From contig NZ_JANDBD010000004.1 in the NCBI RefSeq assembly GCF_024320865.1, forward strand, positions 310,001 to 374,000: 64,000 bases of DNA, written 5' to 3'. Position 1 is the stretch's first letter, and every line of letters begins with the position of its first letter. The notes under the pieces are model-generated. The model was not told the origin of the DNA and made no database searches. It was given only the letters and a program-made list of their open reading frames with translations. The stretch is from Mycolicibacterium arenosum. Its GTDB lineage: Bacteria > Actinomycetota > Actinomycetes > Mycobacteriales > Mycobacteriaceae. This document shows positions 1 through 9,809 of this stretch, piece after piece. The position numbers and the translations under genes are program-made.

Positions 1-609
1 GGCGGTCTTGTCGAACGCCCGCACCGGGCTGTCGTCGATCGCGTCGAGGTCCTCGGGGCGCGGCGGAGGCCCCTCGTACGGCTTCGACGCGCCGATGGAG
101 ATGACGTGGGACAGCACCTCGACGCCGAGCGCCTGGGTGAGGAACGCCCTGGCGATGGTGCCGGCCGCCACGCGGGCGGCGGTCTCGCGCGCGCTGGCGC
201 GCTCCAGCACGGGCCGGGCGTCGTCGAAGCCGTACTTGAGCATGCCCGCGTAGTCCGCGTGGCCGGGTCGGGGCCTGGTCAGCGGCGCGTTACGCGCGAC
301 ATCCAGGTCGGACTCGTCGACCGGGTCGGAGGCCATCACGGTCTCCCACTTGGGCCACTCGGTGTTGCCGATCTGGACGGCGATGGGCCCGCCGAGCGTG
401 ATGCCGTGCCGGACCCCGGCCAGGATCGTCACCTCGTCGGCCTCGAACTTCATCCGGGCGCCACGACCGTAGCCGAGCCTGCGTCGCTTCAGCTGCTCGG
501 CGATGTCCTCCGACGTGATGCGGACACCCGCGACCATGCCCTCGACGACGGCCACCAGAGCCCGGCCGTGGGATTCACCAGCAGTTGTCCATCGCAACAC
601 GCGTCCCAT
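1..609 (-). CDS. aroC: Chorismate synthase, N-terminal part (cut by window edge)
   Basis: The reverse strand from 609 encodes 203 residues without a stop and runs off the window. The start reads [15 protein letters not shown], followed by [15 protein letters not shown] and [11 protein letters not shown], which are signature stretches of chorismate synthase. The enzyme removes phosphate from 5-enolpyruvylshikimate-3-phosphate to give chorismate, the last shikimate step, using reduced FMN. In mycobacteria the gene is often called aroF. The start is uncertain: the ATG at 609 adds three residues before a GTG at 600, and M. tuberculosis, as I recall, begins at the LRW position. It lies 33 bases after the acetyltransferase gene at the end of the aroE operon, so two shikimate genes share one transcription unit. 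About half the protein is missing from the window. Confidence 0.95.
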   Translation of the reverse strand, partial: MGRVLRWTTAGESHGRALVAVVEGMVAGVRITSEDIAEQLKRRRLGYGRGARMKFEADEVTILAGVRHGITLGGPIAVQIGNTEWPKWETVMASDPVDESDLDVARNAPLTRPRPGHADYAGMLKYGFDDARPVLERASARETAARVAAGTIARAFLTQALGVEVLSHVISIGASKPYEGPPPRPEDLDAIDDSPVRAFDKTA

Positions 610-642
610 CTTCCCATGAGGTCATCGGTGCGACCGAATCCG

Positions 643-1134
643 TCAGGCACTCCACTGCATCAGGACGGTGTCGATCCAGCGGTCGTGTTTGTAGCCGACG
701 CGTTCCAGCCGTCCGGCGTCCCGGAATCCGAACCTGCGGTGCAACCGCACCGACGCCTCGTCACCCGAGTCGGCGATCACCGCGATCACCTGCCGCACTC
801 CGACGGCCCGGCTCATGTCGAGCAGCGCCGGAAGCAGTTCGGCCCCGCATCCCGTGCCGACGGCCGACGGCGCCACGTACACCGAGTCCTCGACGGTCGC
901 CCGGTACGCGGGCCGCGCCTTCCACGGTGCGCAGTACGCGTAGCCGGCCACCGCGCCGTCGCGTTCGGTGACCACGAACGGCAGCCGCGCCGCGGCGATG
1001 GCCGCGTGCCGGCGCTGCCACTCGTCGCGATCGGGGACGTCGAGTTCGAACGTCGCCACGCTGGTGGCGACGTAGTGGGCGTAGATGTCGGCGATCGCGG
1101 GCAGATCGTCGACGGAGGCGGGGCGCACGGTCAT
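643..1134 (-). CDS. GNAT N-acetyltransferase, phosphinothricin acetyltransferase-like
   Basis: This 163-residue protein starts MTVRPASVDDLPAIADIY, the usual first strand and helix of GNAT acetyltransferases. It carries a VYVAPSAVGTGCGAELL segment in the acetyl-CoA pyrophosphate-loop position, where the usual RGxG is degenerate (VGTGCG), and ends with a GFRDAGRLERVGYKHDRW segment typical of the Pat/Bar/methionine sulfoximine acetyltransferase group. It probably transfers acetyl from acetyl-CoA to the amine of an amino-acid-like substrate such as phosphinothricin or methionine sulfoximine. The true substrate cannot be read from sequence. It sits between the prepilin peptidase and chorismate synthase genes on the same strand with short gaps, so it is probably co-transcribed. 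Confidence 0.85.
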   Translation of the reverse strand: MTVRPASVDDLPAIADIYAHYVATSVATFELDVPDRDEWQRRHAAIAAARLPFVVTERDGAVAGYAYCAPWKARPAYRATVEDSVYVAPSAVGTGCGAELLPALLDMSRAVGVRQVIAVIADSGDEASVRLHRRFGFRDAGRLERVGYKHDRWIDTVLMQWSA

Positions 1135-1155
1135 CGTGGTGCCACGGTAAAGCCA

Positions 1156-1584
1156 TCACCACGCCGCCGCGATGGCTAGCGACGCCGATACGCACATCGA
1201 CGGACCGTGCGGCACGGGGTCGGACCGGCCCCGTGCGAGCGCCGCCACCGCCAGGAGACCGGTCAGCAGCGGAGCGCCCACGGCCGCGAGCATCCAGACG
1301 TCCACGCCGAACGCCCCCGTCAGCCCGCCCAGTCCCGGCGCCAGCTTGACGTCGCCCGCGCCCAGGCCCGCCGGTGCCGCGAGGTGAACGAGCAGGTACA
1401 CGGCGAGCAGCGCCGCGGCACCCGCCAGCGCAGGCCACCCGCGTCCCGCGACCGCCGCGCCGCACAGTACGGCGACGGCACCGGGAACCGTCAGAGCGTT
1501 GGGCAGCCGACGATGCCGAATGTCGAAGGCGCACAAGGCGGTGAACCACGCCACCACCCCCACCGCGAGCAACCCCGCCGCCAT
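1156..1584 (-). CDS. Single-domain prepilin peptidase (A24 family)
   Basis: This 142-residue, very hydrophobic protein has two aspartates in the family positions: one in FDIRHRRLPN near residue 21 and one in GAGDVKL near residue 77. These match the catalytic aspartates of type IV prepilin peptidases (D...P and GxGD). It lacks the N-terminal methyltransferase domain and zinc-cysteine motif of larger PilD proteins, as is common for actinobacterial versions (M. tuberculosis Rv2551c, from memory). About five membrane segments are visible. It would cleave type IV pilin-like or Flp/Tad leader peptides at the membrane. No pilin or Tad gene lies in this window, so its substrate must be encoded elsewhere. 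It lies 15 bases after aroE on the same strand. Confidence 0.82.
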   Translation of the reverse strand: MAAGLLAVGVVAWFTALCAFDIRHRRLPNALTVPGAVAVLCGAAVAGRGWPALAGAAALLAVYLLVHLAAPAGLGAGDVKLAPGLGGLTGAFGVDVWMLAAVGAPLLTGLLAVAALARGRSDPVPHGPSMCVSASLAIAAAW

Positions 1585-1599
1585 GGGTGAAGGCTAGCG

Positions 1600-2382
1600 T
1601 CAGCCGAGGGCGGCCCTCATCACCTCTTCGGGGGCCGGCATTCCGGTGAACAGCTCGACCTGGGCGTACGCCTGGTTCAGCAGCATCTGCAGGCCGCTGA
1701 CGACCCGGCCGCCCGACGCCTCGACCGCCTGCGCCAGCGGGGTCGGCCACGGGTCGTAGATCGCATCGAGCAGCAGCGGCGTTCCCGCGAGGGTGGCGGT
1801 GTGGTCCGCGGCCGCAGCGGCCGGGATCGTGCTGACGACCGCATCGACGGCGCCGAGGGGCCCGCCCAGCTCGATGAACTCGGCGCGCAGCCCGCACTTC
1901 CGCGCCAACGCCAGCAGCGGTGCCGCCCGCTCGGAGCTGCGCGCCGTAACGGCCAGTTCGGCGACCCCGAGTTCGGCCAGCGCGACCACCGCGGCGGGAG
2001 CGGTGCCGCCCGATCCGACGACCACCGCTCGCGCGCCGGGCCCGACCGCCGTGCCCAGCGCACCGGCGACCCCGTCGACGTCGGTGTTGTCGGCCAGCCA
2101 GCCGGTGTCGGTGCGCACCAGCGTGTTCGCCGTCCCGACCAGTCCGGCGCGATCGGTGCGCTGTTCGGCGAACTGCAGCGCGGCGAGCTTGCCCGGCATG
2201 GTCACCGACACGCCCACCCACTCGGGGCCGAAACCGCTTACCACCGAAGGCAGTTGGGCCGCGGTGCACTCGATGCGGTCATAGGTCCAGTCGGACAGCC
2301 CGAGAGCGCGGTAGGCGGCCAGGTGCAGCTGAGGTGACCGGGAGTGGGCGATCGGTGACCCGAGCACTCCGGCACGACGCAC
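1600..2382 (-). CDS. aroE: Shikimate dehydrogenase
   Basis: This 260-residue protein has the whole shikimate dehydrogenase signature: GSPIAHSRSPQLH at the N-terminus binds shikimate, VSVTMPGK holds the catalytic lysine, NTDVDG follows the hinge, VVGSGGTA forms the nucleotide loop, and NQAYAQVELFTG closes the active site. It reduces 3-dehydroshikimate to shikimate in the cytoplasm. The nucleotide loop SGGTA with a following basic region is consistent with NADPH use. The start is nine bases after the stop of mltG. It sits in the same operon as chorismate synthase, so two steps of aromatic amino acid synthesis are linked in transcription. Confidence 0.95.
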   Translation of the reverse strand: MRRAGVLGSPIAHSRSPQLHLAAYRALGLSDWTYDRIECTAAQLPSVVSGFGPEWVGVSVTMPGKLAALQFAEQRTDRAGLVGTANTLVRTDTGWLADNTDVDGVAGALGTAVGPGARAVVVGSGGTAPAAVVALAELGVAELAVTARSSERAAPLLALARKCGLRAEFIELGGPLGAVDAVVSTIPAAAAADHTATLAGTPLLLDAIYDPWPTPLAQAVEASGGRVVSGLQMLLNQAYAQVELFTGMPAPEEVMRAALG

Positions 2383-2391
2383 CAGCGGCTC

Positions 2392-3642
2392 CTACCGAGC
2401 GCTGTCGAGCACGCCGTTGCGCATGGCCACGTCGATGTTCGCCAGATGCTGCTGGTAGTCGCGGGTGAACAGCGTGGTGCCCTGCAGATCGACCGTGACG
2501 AAGTACAGCCAGTCCCCCGGCTCCGGGGTCTCCGCGGCGACCAGCGCCGGCTGGCCGGGCGAGCAGATCGGCGTGACCGGAAGGCCTTCTCGGACATAGG
2601 TGTTCCACGGAGTGTCGCGGCCGCGGTCGGCGTCGGTGGTCGCGACCTCCTGCCGGTCGAGCGAGTAGTTCACCGTCGAGTCGAACTCGAGCCTGCGGTG
2701 GTCGGGTGCGACGAGCCGGTTGTAGATCACCCGAGCCACCTTCGCGAAGTCCTGCGGCTTGGATTCGCGCTGCACCAACGACGCCACGACCAGGATCTGG
2801 TACGGCGACATGTTGCCCGCCTGCCCCGCCTGCAACAGTCCGTTCGCCTCGTACTGTGCCGCGCTGGCACCGATCAGACTCTTGAGGACGTCCTGCGGCG
2901 ACGACGACGGGTCGACGTTCCACGTGCCGGGCGCGATGAGCCCCTCGATGCGCCGGTGATCGGTGCCCATCACCTTGATCGGGTTGACGGCCCACTGCGG
3001 GATCGCCAACGCCGCGGCGTCTGCGGTCCCCGCGACCTCCTTGAGCTGGTCGGCGTCGACGCACTGCTGGGCGCCGTCGAGGTCGACGCACGTCGCCTTC
3101 GAGATCAGCGTGAAGATCCCGTCGGTGACGGCATTGGTCTTCACGTCGGCGATGTCGTCCAGCTGACGACCCTCGGGGATCACCAGACGGCCGACGCGAT
3201 TCTCCGGATCGACAAGGCGCTCAACGGCATCCGCACCGGAGATCTGGGTACGCACCTTGTAGAAGCCGGGCTGGATGGCCGAGATGGCGGCGTTTCCCGA
3301 GGCGGCGCCGACGAACGCGGTGGTCGTGGCGACGACGTCCTGATCCTTCAGCGTCTGACCGATCGCGGTCGTCGAGTCGCCGCCGCGCACCTCGATCACG
3401 ACGTCCTTCAGCCCCTCGCCCGCGTAGTCGCTCTCGGTGCCGAACAGGCCGTGCCAGAGTCGGGAGCCGAGGAACACCGCTCCGACGACCACCACGATGA
3501 GCACCGTCAGCGCCAGCACGCTGCCGAAGCGCCTGCGCTTCCTGTTCCGCTTGGCCCTGCCGCGTTCGGCGCGGCTCATGCTCCGCCGCGGTCGGCCGAC
3601 CGCTTCCGGCCTGCTGCGCTCGGTGCTCCAGTCGTCAGCCAT
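2392..3642 (-). CDS. mltG: Endolytic murein transglycosylase MltG
   Basis: From the ATG at 3642 the protein is 416 residues. A basic cytoplasmic tail of about 40 residues ends in RNRKRRR, then comes one membrane helix ([17 protein letters not shown]), then an extracellular YceG domain. The catalytic glutamate is in [16 protein letters not shown], followed by YNRL and FDSTVNY, which are family landmarks. MltG cuts nascent peptidoglycan glycan strands and sets their length. A longer frame reaches 3717, but [11 protein letters not shown] at 3642 is preferred because it overlaps the ruvX stop by 8 bases (ATGGCTGA), the coupling used across this operon. The order alaS-ruvX-mltG-aroE is conserved in mycobacteria. 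Confidence 0.92.
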   Translation of the reverse strand: MADDWSTERSRPEAVGRPRRSMSRAERGRAKRNRKRRRFGSVLALTVLIVVVVGAVFLGSRLWHGLFGTESDYAGEGLKDVVIEVRGGDSTTAIGQTLKDQDVVATTTAFVGAASGNAAISAIQPGFYKVRTQISGADAVERLVDPENRVGRLVIPEGRQLDDIADVKTNAVTDGIFTLISKATCVDLDGAQQCVDADQLKEVAGTADAAALAIPQWAVNPIKVMGTDHRRIEGLIAPGTWNVDPSSSPQDVLKSLIGASAAQYEANGLLQAGQAGNMSPYQILVVASLVQRESKPQDFAKVARVIYNRLVAPDHRRLEFDSTVNYSLDRQEVATTDADRGRDTPWNTYVREGLPVTPICSPGQPALVAAETPEPGDWLYFVTVDLQGTTLFTRDYQQHLANIDVAMRNGVLDSAR

Positions 3643-4150
3643 CCGCCGCTCCGCTGCGCTCGGTGAGCGCGACGCGCCGTTGGTCGAGCCAGCTCTGCAG
3701 GATGCCGACGGCGGCAACCTGATCGATCATGGCCTTCTGTCCCTTCGCCTTGACCCCCGCCTCGCGCAGCGAACGCTGCGCGGTGACGGTCGTCAGTCGT
3801 TCGTCTGCCATGCGCACGGGCACCGGTGCGATGCGTGCGGCGAGTGCATCGGCCACCGCGATCGCGTCGAGCGCCGATGACCCGGTCCGGTCGGCGAGCG
3901 TACGCGGCAGGCCCACGACGACCTCGACCACGTCCAGTTCGTCGACGAGCGCGGCCAGTCGCCGTACGTGCCCACCCGCAGCGCTCCTGCGATCGCGCTG
4001 CACGGTTTCGACCGGCGTCGCGAGAATCCCGTCGGGGTCGCAGGTGGCCACGCCGACCCGCACGGTCCCCACGTCGACCCCGAGCCGTCGTCCGCGCCCG
4101 GGGTCGTCACCGCCGGGTCGGTCCGGCGAGCGGGATTCAGCTGAGGGCAC
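3635..4150 (-). CDS. ruvX: Holliday junction resolvase-like protein RuvX/YqgF
   Basis: This 171-residue protein has the RNase H-like fold of the YqgF family. [13 protein letters not shown] carries the first acidic residue, [16 protein letters not shown] is the family core, MADERLTT holds the second acid and [14 protein letters not shown] the third. Members act as Holliday junction or rRNA-processing nucleases. In mycobacteria RuvX was reported to have junction-resolving activity. It begins six bases after alaS and its stop overlaps the mltG start. The N-terminal 20 residues are low-complexity and could be shorter if an internal start is used. Family membership is clear, but the cellular role is known only by analogy. 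Confidence 0.9.
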   Translation of the reverse strand: MPSAESRSPDRPGGDDPGRGRRLGVDVGTVRVGVATCDPDGILATPVETVQRDRRSAAGGHVRRLAALVDELDVVEVVVGLPRTLADRTGSSALDAIAVADALAARIAPVPVRMADERLTTVTAQRSLREAGVKAKGQKAMIDQVAAVGILQSWLDQRRVALTERSGAADG

Positions 4151-4156
4151 GTCCAG

Positions 4157-6847
4157 TCAGCTCCGCGCAACCTCGGCGTGCAGTGCGGCGAGCGCGGCGT
4201 CGATTCCCGACGCCCCGCTTCCCGAGCCCTGGGCCAGGTCGGCTTTGCCACCGCCGCGTCCGTTGACGGGCGCCCCGAGGACCTTGACCAGATCGTTGGC
4301 GGACAGCCCGAGGTCCTGCGCGGCCGGATTGACCGCGACGACGAACGGCACCGCGCCGCCGTCCCCCTCGGCGATCAGTGCGACCACGCCCGGCTCCGAG
4401 CCGAGCTTGCCGCGGATGTCGCCGACCAGGCTGCGAAGATCGCCAGCCGAGACGCCGCCGGCCATTCGCTGTGCCACCAGACGCACCTTACCGACCAACT
4501 CGGCGCCCGCGGCCGCGTTCGCCGCCGCCGCCCGCGCGTTGGAGAGTCGGACGCGGTCGAGTTCCTTCTCCGCGGCGCGCAACCTGTCGACGAGGTTGGC
4601 GACCCTCGCGGGGACCTCGTCGGACGGCACCTTCAGCGACGACGCCAGACCTGCCATCAGCGCCCGTTCCTTGGCGAGGTGGCGGAACGAGTCGAGCCCG
4701 ACGTAGGCCTCGACACGGCGCACCCCCGACCCCACCGACGCTTCGCCGAGCACCGTCACGGGACCGATCTGCGCCGAGTTGTGCACGTGGGTTCCGCCGC
4801 ACAGTTCGAGCGAGAACGGACCGCCGATCTCGACGACGCGAACCTCGTCGGGATACGCCTCACCGAACAGCGCCATCGCGCCCATGGCCTTGGCCTTGTC
4901 GAGCTTGGTGTGGAAGGTGTTCACCGCGAAGTCGGCTTCCACCGCCTCGTTGGCGACGACCTCTATCTCGCTGCGCTGTTCTTCGGACAGCGCGCCCTGC
5001 CAGTTGAAGTCGAAGCGCAGGTAGCCCGGCCGGTTCAGCGACCCCGCCTGAACGGCGTTGGGGCCCAGCACCTGTCGCAGCGCCGCGTGCACCATGTGCG
5101 TGCCGGAGTGGCCCTGGGTCGCGCCGCGCCGCCACTTCGGGTCGACGGCGGCGGTGACCGTGTCGCCCTCGACGAACTCGCCCGACTCGACGGTGACGCG
5201 GTGCACGAACAGTGTCTTGGCGACCTTCTGCACGTCGGTGACCGCGGCTCGCGCCGTCTCGCTGGAACCGGTGCCCGCGATGGTGCCGATGTCGGCGATC
5301 TGACCGCCGGACTCGGCGTACAGCGGGGTGCGGTCGAGCACCAACTCGATGCGGTCGGCCGCTTCCCCGTCATGGGACACCACCGGAACCCGGCGACCGT
5401 CAACGAAGATGCCGAGAATCGTTGCCTCGGAGGTGAGTTCGTCGAAGCCGGTGAACTCCGTCGGCCCCGCGTCGACCAGCTCGCGGTAGGCGGTGAGGTC
5501 GGCGTGCGCGTGCTTGCGCGCAGCGGCGTCGGCCTTGGCGCGCTGCCGCTGCTCGGCCATCAGTCCGCGGAAGCCCTCCTCGTCGACGGACAGATCGGCT
5601 TCGGCGGCCATCTCGAGGGTCAGGTCGATCGGGAACCCGTAGGTGTCGTGCAGCGTGAACGCGTCGGTGCCCGACAGCACGCTGGCGCCCGCCGCCTTGG
5701 TGGCGCGGGCGGCGTCGTCGAACAGGCGGGAGCCCGACTGCAGCGTGCGGTTGAACGCCGTCTCCTCGGCGACCGCGATGCGCTGGATGCGCTCGAAGTC
5801 GGTGACCAGTTCGGGATACGACGGTCCCATCGCGTCGCGCACCGTCACCATGAGGTCGGCCATGATCGCGTCGTCGACCCCGAGCAGCTTGGCGGCGCGG
5901 ATGATTCGGCGCAGCAGCCGGCGCAGCACGTAGCCGCGCCCCTCGTTGCCGGGGCTGACGCCGTCGCCGATGATGATCGCCGCGGTGCGACTGTGATCGG
6001 CGATGATGCGGTATCGCACGTCGTCCTGGTGGTAACCCGCGCCGTAGGGTCGCGGCGCACGGGCCGACACCAGATCGATGACGGGGCGCAGCAGGTCGGT
6101 CTCGTAGACGTTGTCGACGTCCTGCAGCAGGCAGGCCACCCGCTCGATGCCCATTCCGGTGTCGATGTTCTTGCGCGGCAGCGGGCCGAGGATCTCGAAG
6201 TCCTCCTTCGACGTCCCCTGACCGCGCTCGTTCTGCATGAACACGAGATTCCAGATCTCGATGTAGCGGTCCTCGTTGGCCTCGGGCCCGCCCTCGACAC
6301 CGTACTGCGGTCCGCGGTCGTAGTAGATCTCCGATGACGGACCGCAGGGCCCCGGAATCCCCATCGACCAGTAGTTGTCGGCCATGCCGCGGCGCTGAAT
6401 CCGCTCGAGCGGCAGTCCCGCGACCTCCTGCCAGTAGCCGATGGCCTCGTCGTCGTCGAGATACACGGTGGCCCAGAGCTTCTCCGGATCGAAGCCGTAG
6501 CCGCGCTGATTCTGCGGATTGGTCAGCAGGGTCCACGCCAGCTCGATGGCGCCCTTCTTGAAGTAGTCGCCGAACGAGAAGTTGCCGGCCATCTGGAAGA
6601 ACGTGTTGTGCCGGGTCGTGATGCCGACCTCGTCGATGTCGGGTGTGCGAATGCACTTCTGGACGCTCGTCGCCCTGTCCCACGGCGGGGTCCGCTGCCC
6701 GAGGAAGTAGGGCACGAACTGAACCATGCCCGCGTTGACGAACAACAGGTTCGGATCGTCGAGGATCACCGATGCGCTCGGCACCTCGGCGTGACCCGCG
6801 TTCACGAAGTGATCGAGGAAGCGCTTCCTGATCTCGTGTGTCTGCAC
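4157..6847 (-). CDS. alaS: Alanyl-tRNA synthetase
   Basis: This 896-residue protein begins at GTG 6847 ([14 protein letters not shown]), preceded by a GAAGGA ribosome site nine bases upstream. The longer frame to 6886 adds 13 unconserved residues. The class II catalytic domain is at the N-terminus ([51 protein letters not shown]). The central editing domain has [12 protein letters not shown] and the later CGGTHVHN, which together give the zinc and editing residues that clear Ser- and Gly-tRNA(Ala). The C-terminal domain ends in [14 protein letters not shown]. It charges tRNA(Ala). It is second in the leftward operon after the YjbQ-like gene. Confidence 0.97.
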   Translation of the reverse strand: MQTHEIRKRFLDHFVNAGHAEVPSASVILDDPNLLFVNAGMVQFVPYFLGQRTPPWDRATSVQKCIRTPDIDEVGITTRHNTFFQMAGNFSFGDYFKKGAIELAWTLLTNPQNQRGYGFDPEKLWATVYLDDDEAIGYWQEVAGLPLERIQRRGMADNYWSMGIPGPCGPSSEIYYDRGPQYGVEGGPEANEDRYIEIWNLVFMQNERGQGTSKEDFEILGPLPRKNIDTGMGIERVACLLQDVDNVYETDLLRPVIDLVSARAPRPYGAGYHQDDVRYRIIADHSRTAAIIIGDGVSPGNEGRGYVLRRLLRRIIRAAKLLGVDDAIMADLMVTVRDAMGPSYPELVTDFERIQRIAVAEETAFNRTLQSGSRLFDDAARATKAAGASVLSGTDAFTLHDTYGFPIDLTLEMAAEADLSVDEEGFRGLMAEQRQRAKADAAARKHAHADLTAYRELVDAGPTEFTGFDELTSEATILGIFVDGRRVPVVSHDGEAADRIELVLDRTPLYAESGGQIADIGTIAGTGSSETARAAVTDVQKVAKTLFVHRVTVESGEFVEGDTVTAAVDPKWRRGATQGHSGTHMVHAALRQVLGPNAVQAGSLNRPGYLRFDFNWQGALSEEQRSEIEVVANEAVEADFAVNTFHTKLDKAKAMGAMALFGEAYPDEVRVVEIGGPFSLELCGGTHVHNSAQIGPVTVLGEASVGSGVRRVEAYVGLDSFRHLAKERALMAGLASSLKVPSDEVPARVANLVDRLRAAEKELDRVRLSNARAAAANAAAGAELVGKVRLVAQRMAGGVSAGDLRSLVGDIRGKLGSEPGVVALIAEGDGGAVPFVVAVNPAAQDLGLSANDLVKVLGAPVNGRGGGKADLAQGSGSGASGIDAALAALHAEVARS

Positions 6848-6916
6848 GTGCTGGTGTCCTTCATGGGAGGGAGTTCTCGACCGCATTACAGTACCGGTCT
6901 GCCCTTCCCCGCCAGT

Positions 6917-7303
6917 TCAGGCGTCTAGGAAGCTCAGCCGCACCGACCGGCGCGGGTTGTCGCGATTGAGGTCGACGAGCACGACGCTCTGCCAGGTCCC
7001 CAGCAGCGGGGTGCCGGACTGCACGGGTATCGACACCGACGGCGACACGATGGCGGGCAGCACGTGGTCCGCGCCGTGACCGGGCGAGCCGTGCGCGTGC
7101 CGGTAGCGATCATCCCGCGGCAGCAGACGTTCGAGGGTCTCGACGAGATCCGCGTCGGACCCCGCACCGGTCTCGAAGATCGCGATTCCCGCGGTCGCGT
7201 GGGGCACGAACACATGGCACAGCCCGTCGCCGCGACCCGCGCAGAACTCGCGGACCTCGTCGGTCAGGTCCACGGTCCGGCGCCGGGCGGTGTCGACGTC
7301 CAT
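6917..7303 (-). CDS. YjbQ/UPF0047 family protein (Rv2556c-like)
   Basis: The conserved frame begins MDVDTARRRTVDLTD at ATG 7303 and is 128 residues. A GTG at 7318 is a possible earlier start, and the open frame to 7417 adds 38 unconserved residues. It carries FVPHATAGIAIFE, HGADHVLPAIVSPSVSIPV and GTWQSVVLVDLN, the family histidines and the terminal GTWQ loop. Bacterial members can complement thiamine phosphate synthase mutants weakly, but the true role is unsettled. It is the first gene of the leftward operon that continues into alaS, about 69 bases away. Its upstream region also serves the divergent YeaQ-type gene. Confidence 0.85.
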   Translation of the reverse strand: MDVDTARRRTVDLTDEVREFCAGRGDGLCHVFVPHATAGIAIFETGAGSDADLVETLERLLPRDDRYRHAHGSPGHGADHVLPAIVSPSVSIPVQSGTPLLGTWQSVVLVDLNRDNPRRSVRLSFLDA

Positions 7304-7357
7304 CAACTCGGTATCCACCCCGGCGAGGTTACGTCGCGTTACGAGATTGACGCCGGT

Positions 7358-7383
7358 GTTTATTTCCGACCCCCGGGAGGTAC
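7358..7383 (+). promoter_or_regulatory. Possible SigF-like promoter
   Basis: GTTT at 7358-7361 and AGGTAC at 7378-7383 are separated by 16 bases. The mycobacterial SigF consensus is GTTT-N15-17-GGGTAT, so the -35 matches fully and the -10 matches at GGTA. It lies 34 bases before the YeaQ-type gene, a family often stress-induced. Inference only. Confidence 0.3.
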
Positions 7384-7416
7384 TGCTCTTACACCACCCC
7401 ACACCTGGAGGAACCA

Positions 7417-7728
7417 ATGACCATCACCGGCATCTTCACGGCCATCCTCATCGGCATCGTCGTCGGCGTTCTCGGCCGTCTTCTCGTACCCGGCAAGCAG
7501 CCCATCGGCATGCTGATCACGATCCTGGTGGGCATCGTCTCGGCGTTCCTCGGAACCGCGCTCGCGCGGGCCATCGGCCTCCCCACCGCCACGGGCGGAA
7601 TCGACTGGCTGGAACTCCTGGTCCAGGTCGTCGTCGCCGCCCTCGGCGTCGCCCTGGTCTCCGCCCTGATGGGTGGTCGTCGCCGCACCGGTGTCATGGG
7701 ACGCCGCCGCTCGGGACTGCTTCGCTAG
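7417..7728 (+). CDS. GlsB/YeaQ/YmgE family small membrane protein
   Basis: This 103-residue protein has three or four hydrophobic helices with glycine-rich faces: GIFTAILIGIVVGVLGRLLVPGKQPIG, then GMLITILVGIVSAFLG, then LLVQVVVAALGVALVSALMG, and a basic tail RRRTGVMGRRR. The pattern GRLLxPGxQPxG is the mark of the YeaQ/YmgE (transglycosylase-associated) family. Its biochemical role is unknown, and members are usually general stress genes. A good ribosome site (TGGAGGAA) sits five bases before ATG. It is transcribed alone, divergent from the alaS operon and convergent with rarA, with hairpins in between. Confidence 0.85.
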   Translation: MTITGIFTAILIGIVVGVLGRLLVPGKQPIGMLITILVGIVSAFLGTALARAIGLPTATGGIDWLELLVQVVVAALGVALVSALMGGRRRTGVMGRRRSGLLR

Positions 7729-7743
7729 GCACACCCCCCACGG

Positions 7744-7820
7744 CGCGGCGGGCTCTACTCCCCCCTTGGACCCGCCGCGTCAGCGCTGCCGCTGGAATCC
7801 GCTCCGGACTCCAGCGGCAG
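7744..7820. terminator. Two tandem hairpins between convergent genes
   Basis: First hairpin: CGCGGCGGG at 7744-7752 pairs perfectly with CCCGCCGCG at 7771-7779, with an 18-base loop. Second: CTGCCGCTGGA at 7786-7796 pairs perfectly with TCCAGCGGCAG at 7810-7820, with a 13-base loop, followed by TGTTGTCT. They lie between the rightward YeaQ-type gene and leftward rarA, the expected place for a two-way terminator. Long T-tracts are absent, as is usual in mycobacteria. Confidence 0.6.
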
Positions 7821-7847
7821 TGTTGTCTGCGCGATCAGTGAACGTCG

Positions 7848-9182
7848 TCATCGGCGCGTTCTCCTGATGATCGCCCTGAGCTTGTCGACGCGCCCGCCGA
7901 TGTCGCGCTCGGCGCCGTGCCCGGTCGGCCGGTAGTAGTCCACGCCCACCAGCTCATCCGGTGGATACTGTTGCGACACAACGCCATCGACGTTGTCGTG
8001 TGGATACGAGTAGCCCTGCGCGTTTCCCAGCGCAGCCGCACCCGAGTAGTGCCCGTCGCGCAGATGGGGCGGCACCATGCCCGCCTTGCCTGCTTTGATG
8101 TCACCCATCGCGGCCGACAGCGCCGTGGTGACGCTGTTCGACTTCGGAGCGGTCGCCAGGTGAACGGTGGCGTGCGCCAACGTCAACTGCGCCTCGGGCA
8201 TGCCGATCAGCGCGACGGTCTGAGCTGCGGCCACCGCAATCGGCAGAGCGGTCGGATCGGCCATGCCGATGTCCTCGCTGGCGAGGATCATCAACCTGCG
8301 CGCCAGGAATCGCGGGTCCTCCCCCGCGGTCAGCATGCGCGCGAGGTAGTGCAGGGCGGCGTCGACGTCGGAACCGCGCACCGACTTGATGAACGCGCTG
8401 ATGACGTCGTAGTGCTGATCGCCGTCGCGGTCGTACCGGACGGCGGCCTTGTCGAGCGATTGCTCGATGGTCTCCACCGTGATGGCCTCGCCCACCTCGC
8501 TGGCGACCTCGAGCGCCGTCAGGGCCCGCCGGGCGTCGCCCGCCGCCAGCGACACCAGCAGGTCCACCGCGTCGGGATCCACCTCGACGGCGCCACCGAG
8601 CCCGCGCGGGTCGTCGATCGCCCGCTCGACCACCGACCGCACGGCGTCGGAGTTCAACGGCTGCAACTGCAGGATGAGCGAGCGCGACAGCAGCGGGGCG
8701 ACAACCGAGAACGACGGGTTCTCCGTCGTCGCGGCGACCAGAAGCACGATGCGGTTCTCCACGGCCGCGAGCAGCGCGTCCTGCTGGGTCTTGGAGAACC
8801 TGTGCACCTCGTCGATGAACAGCACCGTCTGCCTGCCGCGCAGCAGCGCGATCCGGGCCTCCTCGACGACCGCGCGCACCTCCTTGACGCCGGCGGTCAG
8901 CGCGGACAGCGCCTCGAACCGCCGCCCGGTCGCGCCCGAGATCAGCGACGCGAGCGTGGTCTTGCCGGTGCCGGGTGGGCCGTACAGGATGACCGACGCG
9001 GCGCCGGACCCGTCGACGAGCCTGCGCAGTGGGCTGCCGGGACGCAGCAGGTGATCCTGGCCGACGACCTCGTCGAGGGTCGCCGGGCGCATCCGGACGG
9101 CGAGCGGCGACGACGCGGACACGGCGCCACCCGGTGCGCGCGGCTCGTCATCGCCTGCGAGGTCGAACAGCCCGTCGGACAC
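7848..9182 (-). CDS. rarA: Replication-associated recombination protein A (AAA+ ATPase)
   Basis: This 444-residue protein starts [14 protein letters not shown]. Walker A is [15 protein letters not shown] and Walker [16 protein letters not shown]. Sensor 1 is [13 protein letters not shown], followed by [11 protein letters not shown]. The C-terminal part with [13 protein letters not shown] and [14 protein letters not shown] is the tetramerisation region of the RarA/MgsA/WRNIP1 family. RarA acts at stalled or gapped replication forks together with SSB and RecA. It equals M. tuberculosis Rv2559c in position, from memory. It lies 30 bases after the TM2 protein gene on the same strand, so the two may be transcribed together. 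Confidence 0.93.
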   Translation of the reverse strand: MSDGLFDLAGDDEPRAPGGAVSASSPLAVRMRPATLDEVVGQDHLLRPGSPLRRLVDGSGAASVILYGPPGTGKTTLASLISGATGRRFEALSALTAGVKEVRAVVEEARIALLRGRQTVLFIDEVHRFSKTQQDALLAAVENRIVLLVAATTENPSFSVVAPLLSRSLILQLQPLNSDAVRSVVERAIDDPRGLGGAVEVDPDAVDLLVSLAAGDARRALTALEVASEVGEAITVETIEQSLDKAAVRYDRDGDQHYDVISAFIKSVRGSDVDAALHYLARMLTAGEDPRFLARRLMILASEDIGMADPTALPIAVAAAQTVALIGMPEAQLTLAHATVHLATAPKSNSVTTALSAAMGDIKAGKAGMVPPHLRDGHYSGAAALGNAQGYSYPHDNVDGVVSQQYPPDELVGVDYYRPTGHGAERDIGGRVDKLRAIIRRTRR

Positions 9183-9212
9183 GCTTCAGGCTTACCACGC
9201 GGCAGCCGCGGC

Positions 9213-9737
9213 TCAGTCGCGCAGCGCGCGGCCCTGAGCGTCGGGCACCTTGTCGGTGAGGATGAGGATCCCGTCGATCAGCCCCCAGATGGAACCGAGG
9301 CCGCAGGTCACCAGCGTCACCACTATCTGCAGCACGCCGATCGTGCTGTAGCCGAGGTAGAACCGGCCGATACCGAAACCGCCGAGGAACAGCTGCAGCA
9401 GACCGGCGGTCAGCTTGCTCTTGTCCGACAGCGGCCTGCCGTACGGGTCGACCCCGAAGGGTGCGCCCGGCTGCGGGTACGGGTTGTTGCCGTACGGCTG
9501 AGGCGCCCCGTAGCCAGGTGCCGGCGGCGGAAACGCGCCGGGCGGCGGCATTCCGTAGTCCGGCTGCGGCGCACCGTAGGTGGGCGGCGCGCCGTAGCTC
9601 GGCGGTGCGCCGTAGTTGGGCGGCGGAGCGCTGTTGTGGGGGTCGAAGTGCTGCGGCGGCGGTGCGTACGCGTCGTCGGCCGGTTTCGTGAAGTCGATCG
9701 GCGGCTGTTCGGAACCCGAGGGCTGAGGCTCAGTCAT
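9213..9737 (-). CDS. TM2 domain membrane protein with Pro/Gly/Tyr-rich N-terminus
   Basis: This 174-residue protein has two parts. Residues 1-105 are disordered and rich in proline, glycine and tyrosine, with repeats such as NYGAPPSYGAPPTYGAP. The rest is a TM2 domain: LTAGLLQLFLGGFGIGRFYLGY, a second helix VTLVTCGLGSIWGLIDGILIL, and a short tail. The GRFYLG and WGLIDGI pieces are typical TM2. The function is unknown. Proline-rich TM2 proteins are common in mycobacteria near rarA (Rv2560 is described as proline- and glycine-rich). It lies upstream of rarA on the same strand. Confidence 0.85.
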   Translation of the reverse strand: MTEPQPSGSEQPPIDFTKPADDAYAPPPQHFDPHNSAPPPNYGAPPSYGAPPTYGAPQPDYGMPPPGAFPPPAPGYGAPQPYGNNPYPQPGAPFGVDPYGRPLSDKSKLTAGLLQLFLGGFGIGRFYLGYSTIGVLQIVVTLVTCGLGSIWGLIDGILILTDKVPDAQGRALRD

Positions 9738-9809
9738 GCCAGGGATGGTCGTCTATCGGATGGGGTCACGTCCACCCCGACGTGCCGGTGAACGCGAATT
9801 CACAGGTTT

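Noticed and set aside
4178..6337. Open frame of 719 codons opposite alaS
   Set aside because: It is the complement of alaS in a high-GC genome; its translation has no family signature and is rich in Arg, Val and His as expected for a shadow.
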